This document shows, in pieces, positions 25,101 through 32,802 of a stretch of DNA of 64,000 bases. Each line of letters begins with the position of its first letter. Within the stretch, counting starts at the first letter, position 1. This stretch comes from a virus, in the IMG/VR virus record IMGVR_UViG_3300035670_012166, positions 1 through 64,000 of that record. The stretch is one strand, 5' to 3'. The translations under genes and the position numbers were made by a program. The notes under the pieces were generated by a model that saw nothing but the letters and a program-made list of their open reading frames with translations, made no database searches and was not told the origin of the DNA.

Positions 25101-26342
25101 TGCTTGAGGTTGATTAATTTGTTGAGGTCTTTGTCCTGATCCAACATCTATGCCATCATCAATCATATCTTGCATAGTTGATTGTAATTCAGCCATAGAT
25201 TTTGTAACTTTTCCAACGTGACCTAAATCAACATTGTCTTTTCTTGCAAACATATTCATCACAGCAACTTCTAAGAAATTAAGTGATAAATTAATCAAAT
25301 CAAGAATATTTAATCCAGAAGCAGGATCAATTCCAAGGGCTGATAACACTGCTTGAACAGTAGAATTTTGATTAGCTCCTTGTCCTGCTAATAAAGGACC
25401 TCCAACAAGTGTTCCAGCTTGTTGTGCTAATCTTATTGCTGTTTTAGCTGTGGAATTTGCAACCCTTAAGCAATTTTCATATTCTAATCTATCTTGTGTG
25501 TTATTAGGTAGATCTTGTAATGCTAAAACAATATTAGAAGAAATTTCATTAGCTTTCTTTTCTAAATTGGTGGCTGCATCTAGAACATCATCTACATCAT
25601 AAATTTCTTGAATTTCGCAAGATTCAAAAGCACCATCACCTACACAGCTAAGTTCAATAAACTTAACTCCGTAGTTTTTTTCATAAGCTCTTTTGCCTGT
25701 TTCTGGATAAATTTTTCCTTTGTATTTCTTAAGGTGTTCACAATAATCTCTTTCTGTATATGCTTTATTACCGCAAACAGAACAAACACCCCATTCAACA
25801 CTAGCTCCCATAGAAACATCATGAATTACACCAGTGCGAATATTTCTTGCAATATCTGGGTAAGCTTCTTCATCTACAAAGAAAGTACAGTAAACACAAT
25901 TTTCTTTTTCATCCCACTCTGCATAAACAACCATACCTTTAGCTTGTTCAATATCATCGTTTTTATGGTTTGTGTAGATTGGAACGCCTTCGAAAGTTTT
26001 ATATACTGGGATTTTTTCTCCCTTGATTTCTGTTTCTTTAAGTAATTCTTCTTTTGAAAACAAGTCACCATTAGCATTTACGACATCTGCATCTATAGCT
26101 CTGGCTCTTACCCATAAAAGTTTAGCACCTTTACGAGCTTGCATTTCTTTAACAATGTCAAAATCTTTATATTTTTCCAGAACTTCTTTAGGATCAGCAT
26201 AGAGAGATTGAAGACCAATTTTAGCAGCTTCTCTCATATTAGTGGAAGCAGTTTTGATAATATATTCTCTTGCTATATTTCGGTCATTTTCGTTGAGAAA
26301 ACTATTTATTGTAATAGCTCCTCCTTTGGCAACCTTGTACAT
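22191..26342 (-). CDS. Giant prohead protease-scaffold protein with zinc ribbons
   Basis: The 1383-residue protein opens with a prohead-protease-like domain: ANGDLFSKEELL, TNHKNDDIEQAKGMV (His126), and GVIHDVSMGASVEWG (Ser177 or Ser181 as nucleophile). It then has a zinc-type hairpin CSVCGNKAYTERDYCEH (C187, C190, C201, H203) seen in other phage maturation proteases. The remaining 1100 residues are Gln/Ala-rich, helical, and hold repeats of an E-x-Q-L motif and two zinc ribbons near the C-terminus (CPVCGSDD with CQSCG; CPSCGDRE with CYKCG). Typical proteases are 200-400 residues, so this appears to be a fusion of protease with scaffold or core protein. AAGGA precedes ATG 26342. Confidence 0.75.
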   Translation of the reverse strand: MYKVAKGGAITINSFLNENDRNIAREYIIKTASTNMREAAKIGLQSLYADPKEVLEKYKDFDIVKEMQARKGAKLLWVRARAIDADVVNANGDLFSKEELLKETEIKGEKIPVYKTFEGVPIYTNHKNDDIEQAKGMVVYAEWDEKENCVYCTFFVDEEAYPDIARNIRTGVIHDVSMGASVEWGVCSVCGNKAYTERDYCEHLKKYKGKIYPETGKRAYEKNYGVKFIELSCVGDGAFESCEIQEIYDVDDVLDAATNLEKKANEISSNIVLALQDLPNNTQDRLEYENCLRVANSTAKTAIRLAQQAGTLVGGPLLAGQGANQNSTVQAVLSALGIDPASGLNILDLINLSLNFLEVAVMNMFARKDNVDLGHVGKVTKSMAELQSTMQDMIDDGIDVGSGQRPQQINQPQAQQGQPGQAQQASPMAANVGLANYSPTDSVGKIMDLSLNQNQGPQIGGGVALASSYNNLVWASKDGKREVFASTQTNSSSNKLLNLTKSILNLKENLNDQKQVQKSIDNVIRIANERSKNIKTNTPFVAGSRNQMDHFAKIASEQRKKLAAAVTIDFKVEDNAGNRVVLSTDGSITGYTNGKRTAWEPILNENQLNLMENGQGTRVAAELLNDYSKFVRTALLDVKERLDDREKQLDEVRKGESYDNLVDGVKSKNTGVNENTKEEQLKSKQTGEGQDAVKEILLGDAGLYGRRVKDDAVRETLTQLVEEVTHGVPTGILEEQLSNHRAEGSASAHEIMAATINALGRAVVSSYETPKTILRVAQTLSDEPMLPEMIGTAAAGSAMESDKSERADFFNQEMEPDNSVAAILKQLGAAVSADITAKDLSDALSVAVEEGEITKEGITRIAELLMKDAAVPEEGLDVDVTPSKNEELKSALMSAVDADADLISKDDLKSAISAMAMSSKETGTTPDEVVDSVDAMPEKQLMAAIDKAKTATATDGRLRARARREFWGVKTASTKNISDNVVGWLADYSTNFGISTRKIAKAAKRLCEEFEVAEKLVAKAVVASERTAGMTITQSKSECIRFICRAEDLDGVQPSDSNFDETFKQKAIEVLQGHGFQVDPGTFSFTDLFVSENGDVTATVSTASSKTFKTDSAESGEVGEVIEGGEDVPVIMTETARIARKERRDSVLAKYAQAMPGMGAPAPAGPAAGPVDPGLGATAPAGGDLGISSLTGGADMNESADMDAMTEPGEKKPWGSVCPVCGSDDVNISESNADCQSCGTTYKIMQSIELISMGDKGKSDMGEEPMGLGPDTGLGAATAPTETPAPAPAAPGMGPVASDIKTMVRLSATVDSDVYLKTALPAFDRKAESMLPIGMVCPSCGDREAHKVKNNTFCYKCGNYSRTSVQASKNDPSKLDVTITWID

Positions 26343-26419
26343 ATATTCAATCCTTAAAATTTAAAGTTTCTAATTCCTAATCTTCTGTCTAAAATAGATT
26401 TAAACCTGTAAAAAAATCT

Positions 26420-26443
26420 AAACCCGTCGAAATCGACGGGTTT
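26420..26443 (-). terminator. Terminator after portal gene
   Basis: AAACCCGTCGA / TCGACGGGTTT is a perfect 11-bp stem with a 2-nt loop. On the minus strand it is followed by AGATTTTTTT. Nothing else is seen in 26343-26468. Confidence 0.88.
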
Positions 26444-26468
26444 ATTGTACAGAGACAAGTTGTTATCT

Positions 26469-28829
26469 TTAAAGATATTCAGATTCACCTTCTCCCATAC
26501 CTGTTCTTTTTTTGATAACATTAATTAAAACATTTAAACAATCTTGTGGATGGTCATTGATTTCTTTGTCTGTGAATCTAACAATAATCCATCCATTTGC
26601 AGCTAACTCAGAATCTCTTCTTTTATCTTTTGCAATTTTGTCTGGATTGTTATGCCAAATTTCACCATCAGCTTCAATTCCAATCTTAAGATTTGGAATT
26701 GCTCCATCTAATTGATAGTCCATACTAGGTCCAGCAGAATATTGAGCATAAAGTGGGTATGGCATATTCAATGACATCAATAATCCATATAGCTTTTTCT
26801 CAAGATTTGTAAACATTTTTGGTTGCTGTGCATTGTCTAATTTTTTTGCAGCAAATTTCTTAAAGTTCTCATTTTCAGATAAAACATATATTTCATTAAG
26901 CGCAAAATTATTCAATGGATGAGAACTATTACCTCCAAGTAATGGTGTTTGTATAGGACCAAATAAACCATCATATTCATCTGCTAAAGGTCCAAGGGAA
27001 CCTCTTCCAGTGACAGGAGTTTGAGACATCAAAAAGCCTTCGTGAGCAGCTGACTTAATTTTTCTACTTGCTGTTTTTACATTAGAATTCTTTTTATCAA
27101 TTCTTTCAGTCCAAACATTGTTAATAATTGAACTGGCTAACTTGTAATTTTTAAGCATAGTTGATGCTGTAGGCATTGGGGCTGGCGCAGCTGGAGCAGG
27201 AGCAGCACCACCAGGAGCAGGAGTGCTTGCACCACCAACACCTAAATCTGGAGTAGGAGGAGCACTTTCAGCGGAAACCTCTCCAGTTCCACCAGTAAAT
27301 CCTTGACCTGTAACACCACCACTTTGAAAACTTAATGAGATATTAGGTGTTCCAAAATTTTGATCATTTACAAAATTTGCACCTTGTTCAAATCTCAATC
27401 TTTCAATTTCTTGATCAGAATCTAATCCGAAAGCTTCAATTAAAGAAACATTAGAGATAACACCATTTTGATTTGCTGTAACAAGCATTTGTAGTTTTCC
27501 AGTATCATCTCTTAATTGTAAATCATCAAATTTGATTTTTGGATAAACTAATTCATCTTGTCCACGTTCGCCTTCAATAACAAAACCATTCCATTTTGCT
27601 ACTGGCATAAAAACACATTGTTCAATCCAATGTGCCACTTCTCTTCTGAATGTCTCTAATCTTTGAGCCATAGCAAGAAGACCAACTTGAGCATTACCGT
27701 AAGTTGGACCCTCACCATTAAGAAGAGCTTTATTAAGCATAACTCCATCTAAAATCTCTTGTTCAATTAATTCAAATTCACCAGTAAGAGGATGAATCTT
27801 ACCTGTTGCTCCATACCATTCAAGATCAAAGTTGTGGTGTGTAACAAGAGTAAGGTTTGGATCATTAGCAATTGATGCTAATTCATCTTGAACATTGTCA
27901 ATATCTTCTTGAGATGCTGGACGAGTATCACTTCCAATCTTAACTACCTTGATTGGTAAAATAAGACGTTCAGCAATCATATATTGAGCTTGGCGTAGTT
28001 TATCTTTATATGTAAGAATTGGAAACAATGGTCTGATCATAGAAATTCCATAATCTTCCCAAGGGTTTGATCCATATTTAAAATGATGTATAGAAATAGG
28101 GTTTAATTTGATAGGATTACCCTGCATAATCATCTTTTTGATATCGTCAGGAATCTTGTCGTAGATTTCTTTAGGATGTCTTTCGTTGACAATTCTAATT
28201 TCTTCTGCAGATGGTCTGTATGCATAACTACCTGGTTGATCAATCATTCCTGGAGTTTTGATTACAGAATCAGGGTTTAAGATAGAAATCGATTTCCAAG
28301 TTGCACCATCATGCTCACATTCTTGATTTTTATCATCATCCCAGTTTGAACCGTGGCAATGTGGACAATCAAGTGAAAGTAAAACGAATGAATCTCCAAG
28401 TAAATGGTAAGTTTTGGAAATTTCTGGAAGCCACTTTTGAAAGTTTAAAGATTCAACTAGTTTTTCAAAATAATCTTTAACATAAGCTGAAGAACATTCT
28501 AATTTCCAACCAGAGAAAGGATAGTTGGTATAGAAATTTATGGCTGCAGCAATTTTAGGTTCATTATTTCTCCACCAGTTAGCCCAAAGATAAATCTCAC
28601 GACGAGCATTTGGAATTTGAAAAGATGATGGAGTGAGGAATGGCGAATAAAAATTTGGAGCTGTAGTAACGGTATTGATGCTAGCAGTTCTTGTTACGCT
28701 AGGTCCTAAACCTAAACCAATTCTACTACTTGCATAATTTTTATCTACAGGTGAATTAGGGGTGCTTGCTCCTGATACTTGTGTAGCTGCTGTTCTAATT
28801 GCAGAAGCCAAAGATGTTCTATTTGCCAT
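26469..28829 (-). CDS. Portal protein fused to C-terminal Vsr/DUF559-like nuclease domain
   Basis: The 786-residue protein is a portal in its first 500 residues: REIYLWANWWRNNEPKIAAA, YPFSGWKLEC, LLGDSFVLLSLDC, HHFKYGSNPWEDYG and LNGEGPTYGNAQVGLLAMAQ. A Cys-rich insert (CPHCHGSN ... CEHD) lies near residue 160. After a Pro/Ala linker and a helical part, residues 672-786 form a PD-(D/E)XK-like domain of Vsr/DUF559 type: LDGAIP (Asp708), IEADGEIWH (Glu719, Asp721, His726), KRRDSEL and GWIIVRF. The frame is unbroken, so the fusion is real in this sequence. TATAAT ends 7 nt before ATG 28829. The nuclease could act at the packaging vertex. Confidence 0.88.
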   Translation of the reverse strand: MANRTSLASAIRTAATQVSGASTPNSPVDKNYASSRIGLGLGPSVTRTASINTVTTAPNFYSPFLTPSSFQIPNARREIYLWANWWRNNEPKIAAAINFYTNYPFSGWKLECSSAYVKDYFEKLVESLNFQKWLPEISKTYHLLGDSFVLLSLDCPHCHGSNWDDDKNQECEHDGATWKSISILNPDSVIKTPGMIDQPGSYAYRPSAEEIRIVNERHPKEIYDKIPDDIKKMIMQGNPIKLNPISIHHFKYGSNPWEDYGISMIRPLFPILTYKDKLRQAQYMIAERLILPIKVVKIGSDTRPASQEDIDNVQDELASIANDPNLTLVTHHNFDLEWYGATGKIHPLTGEFELIEQEILDGVMLNKALLNGEGPTYGNAQVGLLAMAQRLETFRREVAHWIEQCVFMPVAKWNGFVIEGERGQDELVYPKIKFDDLQLRDDTGKLQMLVTANQNGVISNVSLIEAFGLDSDQEIERLRFEQGANFVNDQNFGTPNISLSFQSGGVTGQGFTGGTGEVSAESAPPTPDLGVGGASTPAPGGAAPAPAAPAPMPTASTMLKNYKLASSIINNVWTERIDKKNSNVKTASRKIKSAAHEGFLMSQTPVTGRGSLGPLADEYDGLFGPIQTPLLGGNSSHPLNNFALNEIYVLSENENFKKFAAKKLDNAQQPKMFTNLEKKLYGLLMSLNMPYPLYAQYSAGPSMDYQLDGAIPNLKIGIEADGEIWHNNPDKIAKDKRRDSELAANGWIIVRFTDKEINDHPQDCLNVLINVIKKRTGMGEGESEYL

Positions 28830-28836
28830 AACATAT

Positions 28837-28842
28837 ATTATA
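28837..28842 (-). promoter_or_regulatory. -10 element of portal gene
   Basis: TATAAT on the minus strand ends 7 nt before ATG 28829; no ribosome site lies between. It sits in the 33-bp gap after the 175-residue MWY protein gene. Confidence 0.5.
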
Positions 28843-28862
28843 CCGTTCTAAAAAAATAGAAC

Positions 28863-29390
28863 TTAAAACCAAGTTTGATTTGAGGGTTTATTTCCAAAAA
28901 GGATAGGATCTTGTTTTTTACTAGAAGCTTGATAATAACCTTCACCACTTTTAAAATGTTGAAAGCCTTGACCTTTTTCTCTTGATGCCATACTTTGAGG
29001 CTCTCTGTTATTGTTTTCTTGTTGAGATCCTCTAAGTTGTTCTTCCAAAGTAGTATTTTCTGGATTCTCATGATAAGGAGAATGTCTACGTGCTTCAATA
29101 GATGCAGATTGAGGAGAAACAATAAATTGACCATTATTGTCCATATTCATTCTGTGAGGACGATCTACTAGTAAATTCCAAATTTCTTTTTGTTGCTCTT
29201 GATTCATTTCATAATATTCATCAAGAGTTTTACCCATTTTATCTAGAATGCCAGTTAGTTCATCATATAAACCTGCAGGTTTATTATCAACATCCTGTAT
29301 GTCATCAATTTCAGAATAATTGTCTTCAGAATCTTCTGGTGACCAATTAATTCCACCACCTAATTGAGCAAGAATTTGTTTATACCACAT
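28863..29390 (-). CDS. MWY-tagged structural-region protein, function unknown
   Basis: An unrecognised 175-residue protein. It begins MWYKQILAQLGG, the same MWY start as three other proteins here (43771, 50897, 52452). The rest is polar and probably disordered: an acidic part (about 18-40), LTGILDKMGKTLDEYYEM, and a Gln/Asn-rich tail with LEEQLRG, a repeat shared with the two large neighbours. It lies between the 551-residue protein and portal genes, overlapping the former by 11 nt. Probably a virion or assembly protein. Confidence 0.6.
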   Translation of the reverse strand: MWYKQILAQLGGGINWSPEDSEDNYSEIDDIQDVDNKPAGLYDELTGILDKMGKTLDEYYEMNQEQQKEIWNLLVDRPHRMNMDNNGQFIVSPQSASIEARRHSPYHENPENTTLEEQLRGSQQENNNREPQSMASREKGQGFQHFKSGEGYYQASSKKQDPILFGNKPSNQTWF

Positions 29391-31035
29391 CGTCGTATTC
29401 TTCTCTTTTAGATTCTAAAACATAATCTAAGCCAAGTTCATCTGCAAATTTCTTCAAATCTTCATCAGAAAATTGATGTCCAAAACTATCTTCATCTTCC
29501 TCGCCTAATAAGGTTTCGATATTGACTTTATGTTTGTCATTTTTTCTTCTATCTTCAAGTTGTTCATCTTTAGGAACATCAACAACATTTTCTTTTCTTG
29601 AGGAATCTAAAATTTCTTCTTTAGTTAATTCTTTTTTAGAAGCAGTGATGTTTTTATCTAATTGATGAATAATAGAATCTTTTGGCTCATCTTTATCTTT
29701 ATTTAATTCATCTCTGTAATTGATAGGATCTTCATCAGTTTCATTTAATTGTTCAGAATAAGATTCTTCCATTTCACCACGATGAGTATAAAGTTCTTTT
29801 TTATCTAATTGATTTTCTCTTACTTCATCAGTATCAGATTCTTTGTTATTAAGTCTTCTAAGTAAATCTTCAAGATAAGACATACCTTTTTGACCTTCTC
29901 TTGGAAGTTGTGAATCAATTGTTTTAGAAGAATCTGTTTGTGCTTGTTTAGGTCTCATAACAGGTTTATCACCTTGTTGATGACCATATTGTGCTTGTTT
30001 AGAATCAGATAATTGTTTTTCTCTAGAATCTTCGTAATTTTGTTTACCACGAACTTTATTAGCACCACGATCTGAATTTTCAAATCTAGCTTCATATCCA
30101 ACTTCACCATCTGTAAGTTTTTTGGATCTTTCGCCTTCTTTTAATTCAAGTGCATTAGCTTCATTATCAGGATGTTTATGTACATCTAATCTTGCCATAA
30201 CTTCATCATGAGATTGGAATGCAACTTTCAACCAATCTTGATATGCACAAGTTACATGACCTTCTTTATCTACTCTGGAATCAATGCAGTTTTCTCTACA
30301 TTTTGAAATTTCCATAGGAATTGGAGCTTTATAACCTTGGAATTTACCTTTAGGACATAGTAAAAAAGGTTCATTCATTTGAGTAGAAAGAGTTGTATAT
30401 GCCACTCTTCTATTTTCTTTTGGGGTAATTTCTGAATACCAATTATGAATAAAATTGGCTACTTTCAATGTAGTTTTTTTGTTATCAGCAAGAATAATTT
30501 CTCTAGCTGAATTAACTTTTGATAATTTTTCAGATGTATTTGCAAATTGTTTTAATTTGTCTAATGCATTAATTGATTCGATTTGCCAATATCCTGATGA
30601 TTTTTCTTCAGTTTTATAAGCTACTCTTTCAAACTTTGCTGCAGAATTATTTTTATCAAAATAATTTTGTAAAGCCATATAGGCATATCTTAATGTATTT
30701 CTTTCTTCTGCTAATCTGATATTATTTAATGTTTTATGTGCTTCATGAAGTTTTGAGTGACAATCATCTTTAGGTAGTGCCATAATCTTAACTACATTGT
30801 CAAGACCACCCATATTTTTGAAAGCAGAAATAATTGGATCATCACCAAAATCATCCATACTTAAAACGTGAAATGGAGAAGAATGTGGCATAGAATCACC
30901 ATCAAAATTTGAAAGTGTATCTTGTAACATTCCTAGTAAGCCATCTCCACCAATTTTAGGATGGCTTAAAATTTTTTCTATTTTTTCAGGATCGTGTGTC
31001 TTGTAGGTTGATTTTATTTTGTATCCTTTTTCCAT
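29380..31035 (-). CDS. Large hydrophilic assembly-region protein with QL repeats
   Basis: The 551-residue protein is not recognised. Residues 1-250 seem folded and mostly helical (AYMALQNYFDKN; LKVANFIHNWYSEI). A Cys cluster follows in a segment LLCPKGKFQGYKAP ... CRENCIDSR ... CAYQDW, reminiscent of zinc or disulfide sites. The C-terminal half is charged, low-complexity, with repeats such as SREKQL, RENQL, YSEQL, IHQLD and DEQLEDRR, echoing those of the 1383-residue protease protein. The tail FADELGLDYVLE is helical. Stop of the next gene overlaps by 11 nt. Scaffold or internal virion role is possible. Confidence 0.6.
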   Translation of the reverse strand: MEKGYKIKSTYKTHDPEKIEKILSHPKIGGDGLLGMLQDTLSNFDGDSMPHSSPFHVLSMDDFGDDPIISAFKNMGGLDNVVKIMALPKDDCHSKLHEAHKTLNNIRLAEERNTLRYAYMALQNYFDKNNSAAKFERVAYKTEEKSSGYWQIESINALDKLKQFANTSEKLSKVNSAREIILADNKKTTLKVANFIHNWYSEITPKENRRVAYTTLSTQMNEPFLLCPKGKFQGYKAPIPMEISKCRENCIDSRVDKEGHVTCAYQDWLKVAFQSHDEVMARLDVHKHPDNEANALELKEGERSKKLTDGEVGYEARFENSDRGANKVRGKQNYEDSREKQLSDSKQAQYGHQQGDKPVMRPKQAQTDSSKTIDSQLPREGQKGMSYLEDLLRRLNNKESDTDEVRENQLDKKELYTHRGEMEESYSEQLNETDEDPINYRDELNKDKDEPKDSIIHQLDKNITASKKELTKEEILDSSRKENVVDVPKDEQLEDRRKNDKHKVNIETLLGEEDEDSFGHQFSDEDLKKFADELGLDYVLESKREEYDDVV

Positions 31036-31037
31036 AG

Positions 31038-31904
31038 TTATTTACCCAATCCTAAATTTGATAATTCTTCGTTATCAAAGCCTCTATCTTTTAATGCAGC
31101 TTTGATTTGTTTTAGTTCTTCAGACACGCCTTTTTTGTCAGCAGCATCTTTGAAATCCCCTTGTTTTGTTGTTTTAGAATAATCTTGAAGATCCATTAAA
31201 AAACAAGCTCTCATAATTAATTCAGGGGTGGATCTTTTTAAGAAATCTGGTTTCTTATCATAATCAATAGCTGCAGTTTTGATTGAATTTTCAGAAACTC
31301 CAGCTTCTTTTTCTTTAGCAGGTTTATCTTGTTCTAGTTTTTTGTTATAATCTCTTACAATATCGATGGCTCTTTCAATTGTTTCTTTATTCCAATATTT
31401 GAGTTTAGAGATGTATCTAACAATGTCATTTTTTTCAACACCGTGATCGAGCAATTTACCCACTTTACCCATCAAAACACGGAATGGATTGCCTCTAGTC
31501 TTTTTTTTCTTTTTAACTTGTGCTACTTTTGAATTGTTGTACACGTTCTTAGCCTCTTGTAAATAAGTTGATTCAATCTTATTTGCTATATCTGTATAGC
31601 TAGGATCCAATTTTTTAGTAATTGGATCTTTAGTTCTTGTTCTGCCATCATTTGACATTAATAAGGCTTTAGATAATTTATATAAATCTTGCCTTAAATT
31701 ACTATCTTGTACTCTGTCAGCAATTATTACAACTTCATTTGATAATTCTGTATAGTTTAAAGAATTTGATTGTAATTTTTTAAGTAATTGTCTCAATTCA
31801 TCTTTTGTGACACCTTCAACTTCATTACCATTAAGGGGAATATTGTTTATCCCATTGGCAGGATTAGAAGCAAGAGGTGGTTCTGATTGAGATAATTTTT
31901 TCAT
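31038..31904 (-). CDS. Helical assembly-region protein, function unknown
   Basis: The 288-residue protein is basic and helical: VTKDELRQLLKKLQSN, then a Lys-run (VKKKKKTRGNPFRVL) and YISKLKYWNKETIERAIDIV. It contains SIKTAAID, an instance of the (K/R)TA motif found across the region. Its ATG overlaps the stop of the upstream gene by 1 nt (31904), so it is translated as part of one operon from 36270 leftward. No family recognised. Confidence 0.55.
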   Translation of the reverse strand: MKKLSQSEPPLASNPANGINNIPLNGNEVEGVTKDELRQLLKKLQSNSLNYTELSNEVVIIADRVQDSNLRQDLYKLSKALLMSNDGRTRTKDPITKKLDPSYTDIANKIESTYLQEAKNVYNNSKVAQVKKKKKTRGNPFRVLMGKVGKLLDHGVEKNDIVRYISKLKYWNKETIERAIDIVRDYNKKLEQDKPAKEKEAGVSENSIKTAAIDYDKKPDFLKRSTPELIMRACFLMDLQDYSKTTKQGDFKDAADKKGVSEELKQIKAALKDRGFDNEELSNLGLGK

Positions 31905-32719
31905 TAGTCAATATCATCAAAATTTAAATCAATGCTATTATAAATTTCATTAATTGTTTTAGCTCTTGATTGTGCTTTGTTGTTAAAATCTTCTTGTGCT
32001 GATTTCTTGATTGCAAGTCTTTCAGTTCTGATTTTTTCTTGATTAGCAATTCTTCTTGATTCACGATCGTCCAGAGCAGATGGATCAATCATTCCAAATG
32101 TCGAATTGAATTCATTATCAGCTGAAGTTCTTAGAATGCTATGTGCTCTGGAGGAAACTACAGAAGATTGTCTAAGACCTTGAAGTTTCTTTTCTTCCCA
32201 GGTTTGATGTCTAGATGCTTTAGCTTCTCTGGATTTTTGTTGTTCAACGATAGATTGCTCACTTGAACTTGCTTGAGAATTTAAGAATTCTTCTGAAATA
32301 GCAATCATATCTGGATTGAATATAGATGCAGAACGTGAAAGCATTGCGTTCATATATTCATCGGCAGAAAATGCTTTTAAACCACTAGTTGTTGTTCTGG
32401 CATTATCACCTTCGTCATAGCTACTACCAGCACGTCTGATAGCACCAAAATCTTGAGATAAAATTCTTTCTTCTAAGCTTGATTCTCTTAAATCTTGATA
32501 AGATGAAGCTCCTTGAATTTTTTCCCAAGATTTGCTTAATGTATTAGCTTCTTTTGTGAATCCAATATTTTGTTTAGAAATAGTTTGTCTATTAGCTGTA
32601 GAATTTCTTCTTAACTCCGCATAAGGGTCTTCGTCGATTTCTACTTGAGCACCAATAAATTTTTTCTCTAAAAAAGATGGAATATTTTCAGTTTCTGAAA
32701 CTTTTTTAAATCTGCTCAT
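31904..32719 (-). CDS. Ser/Arg-rich assembly-region protein, function unknown
   Basis: A 271-residue, highly polar protein with many Ser, Glu and Arg, mostly helical (REAKASRHQTWEEKKLQ; ESRRIANQEKIRTERLAIKK). It includes ILRTSADNEF, a variant of the recurring (K/R)TA motif. ATG 32719 lacks a strong ribosome site (AATAGGAAATTTAATA upstream gives AGGA). It follows a strong hairpin at 32751-32776. No known family. Confidence 0.55.
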   Translation of the reverse strand: MSRFKKVSETENIPSFLEKKFIGAQVEIDEDPYAELRRNSTANRQTISKQNIGFTKEANTLSKSWEKIQGASSYQDLRESSLEERILSQDFGAIRRAGSSYDEGDNARTTTSGLKAFSADEYMNAMLSRSASIFNPDMIAISEEFLNSQASSSEQSIVEQQKSREAKASRHQTWEEKKLQGLRQSSVVSSRAHSILRTSADNEFNSTFGMIDPSALDDRESRRIANQEKIRTERLAIKKSAQEDFNNKAQSRAKTINEIYNSIDLNFDDID

Positions 32720-32750
32720 TATTAAATTTCCTATTATCGTTCTTCAAGAA

Positions 32751-32776
32751 TGTCCCAGGGCTTATGCCCTGGGACA
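32751..32776 (-). terminator. Strong hairpin without clear U-tract
   Basis: TGTCCCAGGGC / GCCCTGGGACA, an 11-bp GC-rich stem with a TTAT loop, lies after the 355-residue protein gene. The leftward side lacks a proper T-run (ATTCTTG), so it may stabilise or process the mRNA rather than end transcription. Confidence 0.55.
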
Positions 32777-32802
32777 ATTTCTCTTGAGGATTTAGATTAG
32801 TT

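Noticed and set aside
25608-26045. Rightward open frame of 145 codons opposite the protease gene
   Set aside because: It is the antisense of conserved protease sequence, has Phe/Ile-rich composition expected of reversed codons, and has no ribosome site or promoter. Similar antisense frames at 23413-23910, 40396-40761 and 32921-33256 were dropped for the same reason.
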